A stretch of 7,887 bases of DNA from Anaerolineaceae bacterium UBA3924 (GTDB taxonomy: Bacteria > Chloroflexota > Anaerolineae > Anaerolineales > Anaerolineaceae): positions 31,614 through 39,500 of the forward strand of contig DGEO01000026.1 in the NCBI GenBank assembly GCA_002385985.1, written 5' to 3'. The translations under genes were made by a program, and so were the position numbers. This document shows, piece by piece, positions 5,825-7,887 of this stretch (positions are counted from its first letter, which is position 1; every line of letters starts with the position of its first letter). Under the pieces are notes generated by a model. That model saw nothing but the letters and a program-made list of their open reading frames with translations, was not told the DNA's origin and searched no databases.

Positions 5825-7324
5825 ATGACTGATATTAAGAAACCTGCTCGTGTTCGTTTTGCGCCTTCTCCCACGGGCCATATGCACCTGGGGAGCGCGC
5901 GCACAGCCTTATACGACTATTTGCTGGCCCGGCAGACGGGCGGGCAGTTCATCCTGCGGATCGAGGACACCGACCGCAAGCGGTACGTCCCCGGGGCGGA
6001 GCAGGAGCTGATGGACGGCCTGCGCTGGCTGGGGCTGGAATGGGATGAAGGCCCGGACAAGGGCGGCCCGTATGGTCCTTACCGCCAGTCAGAGCGGAAA
6101 GAGATCTACCTGAAATATGCCAACCAGCTGATCGAGAGCGGCCATGCCTACTACTGCTTCTGCACGCCGGAAGAGCTTGCCAAGGTGCGCGAAGAGCAGC
6201 AGAAGCGCAAGGAACCGCCTCACTATCCCGGCACCTGCCGCAACCTGGACCCCGCGGAGGCCGCCCGGCGTGTGGCCGCGGGCGAACCGCACGTGATTCG
6301 CTTCAAGACCCCGAAGGAGGGGCAGACCACTGTCAAGGACCTGCTGCGGGGCGAAATTACGGTGGATAACCGCACGCTGGACGATTACATCATCGTCAAG
6401 TCCGACGGCTGGGCGCTGTACCACCTGGCAGCGATGGTGGACGATTTTCTGATGAAGATCACCCACGTCATTCGCGGGTCCGAGTGGCTGCCAACCCTGC
6501 CGCTGCATGCGCTGATCATCCGCGCGCTGGGCTGGGAGGAGCCGGAGTGGGTGCACCTTTCGGTGTTCCTCAAGCCTTCCGGCAAGGGGAAGATGAGCAA
6601 GCGCGAGGCAACCGACCTGGTTAAAAGCGGGCACTCGATCTTTGTCAAGGACCTGCAGGAACTCGGGTATACCCCGGAAGGCGTGGTCAACTGGGTGGCG
6701 CTGATGGGCTGGAGCTATGACGATCACACCGAGTTCTTCACGATGGAGGAACTGATCGAGAAGTTCAGCCTGGAGCACCTGAACCCCTCCCCGGCGGCGA
6801 TCAACTTCACCAAGCTGGACCACTTCAATGGGCTGCACATCCGCGCTCTGCCGCTGGACGAGCTGGCCTCGCGCCTGAAAGTGTATTTTGAGAAGGCCGG
6901 CCTGGCCGCCGATGACGCGACACTGCGCAAGATCGCCCCGATCATCCAGGAGCGCATGGTCACGCTGGATGAATCGGTCGAACTGGCGGGCTTCTTCTTC
7001 CGCGACACGGTGGAGGTGAACCCCGAGGAGCTGGTGGCCAAGGGACTGACCCCGGAGGAGTCCCTTCTGGCTGCGCGGCGGTCGCTGGAGGTGCTTTCCA
7101 GCCTGACAGAGATCACCCCGGAGACGGCGGAACCGCCCATGCGCGCGCTGGTGGAGGAACTGGGTATGAAGCCCGGGCAGGTGTTCGGTATCCTGCGGGT
7201 TGCGGTCACCGGGCAGCGGGTCAGCCCGCCGCTGTTTGAGAGCATGGAGATCATCGGCCGCGAGAAGGTGCTCGAGCGGGTGCAGCTGGCCATCGGTATG
7301 CTGGCGGAAATGGTGGCTTCGTAA
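5825..7324 (+). CDS. gltX: Glutamate--tRNA ligase (GluRS)
   Basis: GluRS charges tRNA-Glu in the cytoplasm; in bacteria without GlnRS it also charges tRNA-Gln with glutamate for later amidation. The protein has 499 residues, in the normal range. The class I signature is RFAPSPTGHMHLGSART (11-27), with H21-L-G-S24 as the HIGH motif. KMSKR at 256-260 is the KMSKS motif. LRIEDTDR (44-51) is also conserved. The acceptor-binding insertion has C111, C113 and C138 in the C-x-C-x24-C zinc pattern; N140 replaces the histidine of E. coli, and Y134 could be the fourth ligand. The anticodon-binding end carries PGQVFGILRVAVTG. ATG at 5825 has TTGGAG at 5815-5820. The frame is open further upstream, but that part lies inside rodA and is unrelated to GluRS. 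Specificity for tRNA-Glu alone or both tRNAs cannot be read with certainty. Confidence 0.97.
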   Translation: MTDIKKPARVRFAPSPTGHMHLGSARTALYDYLLARQTGGQFILRIEDTDRKRYVPGAEQELMDGLRWLGLEWDEGPDKGGPYGPYRQSERKEIYLKYANQLIESGHAYYCFCTPEELAKVREEQQKRKEPPHYPGTCRNLDPAEAARRVAAGEPHVIRFKTPKEGQTTVKDLLRGEITVDNRTLDDYIIVKSDGWALYHLAAMVDDFLMKITHVIRGSEWLPTLPLHALIIRALGWEEPEWVHLSVFLKPSGKGKMSKREATDLVKSGHSIFVKDLQELGYTPEGVVNWVALMGWSYDDHTEFFTMEELIEKFSLEHLNPSPAAINFTKLDHFNGLHIRALPLDELASRLKVYFEKAGLAADDATLRKIAPIIQERMVTLDESVELAGFFFRDTVEVNPEELVAKGLTPEESLLAARRSLEVLSSLTEITPETAEPPMRALVEELGMKPGQVFGILRVAVTGQRVSPPLFESMEIIGREKVLERVQLAIGMLAEMVAS

Positions 7325-7372
7325 AGAGCGGACCGCGAAATATTACTGTTTCATTACTGCCAGGGTGAGGTC

Positions 7373-7401
7373 TTTACTTATCGCAAAAACGCGAGTATAA
7401 T
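7373..7401 (+). promoter_or_regulatory. Sigma-70-type promoter for tRNA-Gln
   Basis: TTTACT at 7373-7378 and a consensus TATAAT at 7396-7401 are separated by exactly 17 bases. Transcription would begin near 7408, about 12 bases before the tRNA. No terminator is visible between gltX and this site, so the tRNA could also be reached by readthrough from gltX. Confidence 0.75.
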
Positions 7402-7419
7402 ATGCGCCGTTGGTTGAGT

Positions 7420-7493
7420 TGGGGGCTCGTCTAATGGCAGGACAGCAGACTCTGGATCTGTTTGTAGAGGTTCGAATCCTTTGCCCCCAGCCA
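7420..7493 (+). tRNA. tRNA-Gln (anticodon CUG)
   Basis: A full cloverleaf can be folded by hand. The acceptor stem is TGGGGGC (7420-7426) with GCCCCCA (7483-7489), all seven pairs made. The D arm starts at 7429 and pairs G-T-C-T with G-G-A-C (7440-7443). The anticodon stem is 7445-7449 with 7457-7461, and the loop CTCTGGA (7450-7456) places CTG at 7452-7454. The T stem is 7466-7470 with 7478-7482, around the loop TTCGAAT (7471-7477). Discriminator G is at 7490, and CCA is encoded at 7491-7493. Anticodon CUG reads the Gln codon CAG. The U1-A72 pair is typical of bacterial tRNA-Gln and is an identity element for GlnRS or for the GatCAB amidotransferase. Confidence 0.95.
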
Positions 7494-7501
7494 TGAAGCA
7501 G

Positions 7502-7538
7502 GAACCGCTCTGGAAAAGCCAGAGCGGTTCTTCTTTTT
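7502..7538 (+). terminator. Intrinsic terminator after tRNA-Gln
   Basis: GAACCGCTCTGG (7502-7513) pairs perfectly with CCAGAGCGGTTC (7519-7530) around the 5-base loop AAAAG. The run TTCTTTTT follows at 7531-7538. A 12-pair stem plus a T-run is a strong Rho-independent signal. It ends the tRNA transcript and probably the whole + strand operon. It lies only 8 bases after the encoded CCA. Confidence 0.93.
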
Positions 7539-7554
7539 CGCCCTATAGAATCAA

Positions 7555-7581
7555 CGGCCCCAAAGCGTCGCTTTGGGGCCG
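7555..7581 (-). terminator. Hairpin, probable terminator for the - strand small gene
   Basis: CGGCCCCAAAGC (7555-7566) and GCTTTGGGGCCG (7570-7581) form a perfect 12-base inverted repeat with a 3-base centre. It lies 51 bases beyond the stop of the - strand gene. Read on that strand, it is followed by TTGATTCT, a weak T-rich run. On the + strand nothing T-rich follows. The role as a convergent terminator is inferred from position and stem strength. Confidence 0.5.
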
Positions 7582-7632
7582 GGTAAAGCCGGGTGATTTC
7601 ACACCGGGCGTATTCAACTCACGCAAGAGGAC

Positions 7633-7866
7633 CTAGTAGGACTCTTCTTCGTCCTCGTCCAGCCACAGATCGTCCTCTTCCTCCTCCTCTTCGAGGTCTT
7701 CCCATTCTTCCAATTCGTCCTCGTCCCAATCGTCCTCATGGACCACCTCGGCGGTGGGGGAATAGGTCTGGCAGCCGTGATCGGGATCCAGCTCGATCAG
7801 CGCAGCGCTGCAGTAACCCTCGTCCAAAAAGGCACAATCGAGATAATGGCAACGAATTTTCGGCAT
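7633..7866 (-). CDS. Small Cys4 protein with a highly acidic tail, function unknown (DUF1540-like cysteine pattern)
   Basis: This 77-residue protein has two parts. Residues 1-37 hold four cysteines, C6-x4-C11-x7-C19-x12-C32, followed by QTYSP. This resembles the small metal-binding-type pattern of DUF1540 proteins (C..C..C..C with a nearby T-F or T-Y). The resemblance is from memory and not confirmed by search. Residues 44-75 are 25 of 32 Asp/Glu, with tryptophans at 47, 55 and 68. There is no signal peptide or membrane segment. Reality as a gene is supported by TAGGAGGG just before the ATG with an 8-base spacer, a coherent Cys-rich head, and a hairpin after the stop. It is transcribed toward the gltX operon and has no functional link to it that I can see. 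Metal binding and protein or nucleic-acid mimicry by the acidic tail are only possibilities. Confidence 0.8.
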   Translation of the reverse strand: MPKIRCHYLDCAFLDEGYCSAALIELDPDHGCQTYSPTAEVVHEDDWDEDELEEWEDLEEEEEEDDLWLDEDEEESY

Positions 7867-7873
7867 AATGATA

Positions 7874-7881
7874 CCCTCCTA
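7874..7881 (-). promoter_or_regulatory. Ribosome binding site of the - strand small gene
   Basis: On the - strand this reads TAGGAGGG, with GGAGG 8 bases before the ATG at 7864-7866. It is a near-perfect Shine-Dalgarno sequence and the main proof that the small acidic gene is translated. The promoter must lie beyond the window edge. Confidence 0.85.
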
Positions 7882-7887
7882 CCAGAA

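Larger units (their letters stand above)
7494..7632. other. Convergent intergenic region
   Basis: This 139-base region separates the + strand operon and tRNA from the - strand small gene. It contains two perfect 12-pair hairpins (7502-7530 and 7555-7581). A weaker imperfect inverted repeat lies around 7588-7609 (GCCGGGTG against CACCGGGC, one mismatch). I see no open reading frame with a ribosome site. Confidence 0.7.

Noticed and set aside
7326..7334. GCGG-A-CCGC as a gltX terminator
   Set aside because: It has four pairs with a one-base loop and no T-run, so it cannot form a stable hairpin.
7420..7493. tRNA-Gln 3' end as an integration (att) site
   Set aside because: No integrase, direct repeat of the tRNA end or foreign-looking block follows; a normal terminator comes 8 bases later.
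7588..7609. A third hairpin near GCCGGGTG/CACCGGGC
   Set aside because: It has a mismatch in the middle of an 8-base stem and no T-run, so it is too weak to call.
7593..7868. A 91-codon + strand frame opposite the small acidic gene
   Set aside because: It is Arg/Pro-rich reverse reading of the acidic codons, with no ribosome site, and it conflicts with the well-supported - strand gene.

Overview
This 7.9 kb window is a compact, GC-rich bacterial chromosome segment. Seven + strand genes for cell shape, division-site placement and tRNA charging are packed almost end to end. They are followed by a tRNA gene, a convergent terminator region and one small gene on the - strand. The source looks like a member of Chloroflexota, probably class Anaerolineae. 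That placement is an inference from gene order (mre genes, mrdA, minCDE, rodA, gltX) and the style of the proteins, with no rRNA or other marker in the window to prove it. Related mre/pbp2/min/rodA clusters are known in clostridia, so another phylum cannot be excluded.

Layout. 1-174: 3' end of mreC. 178-681: mreD. 678-2825: mrdA (PBP2), overlapping mreD by ATGA. 2826-2917: a 92-base gap with a perfect extended -10 promoter and a short inverted repeat. 2918-3604: minC. 3618-4424: minD, with a TTG start. 4431-4703: minE. 4713-5813: rodA. 5825-7324: gltX. 7325-7419: gap carrying a -35/-10 promoter. 7420-7493: tRNA-Gln(CUG) with encoded CCA. 7502-7538: strong intrinsic terminator. 7555-7581: a second hairpin, probably serving the opposite strand. 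7633-7866 (-): a 77-residue protein with four cysteines and a very acidic tail.

How the genes fit together. MreC, MreD, PBP2 and RodA are core parts of the elongasome: RodA polymerises glycan and PBP2 crosslinks it, while MreC and MreD couple the enzymes to the MreB filament. MinC, MinD and MinE place the division site by blocking FtsZ assembly near the poles. The min genes sit between the two halves of the RodA-PBP2 synthase, so lateral growth and division placement are probably co-expressed. GltX and tRNA-Gln form a translation tail. If this organism makes Gln-tRNA by the indirect route, GltX would mischarge this very tRNA for later amidation.

I see no mobile element, CRISPR array, phage gene or clearly new multi-gene system. 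The least explained item is the Cys4/acidic-tail small protein. The other points of interest are residue-level: a predicted metal site and cysteine pairs in PBP2, and a changed MinD-contact motif in MinC.
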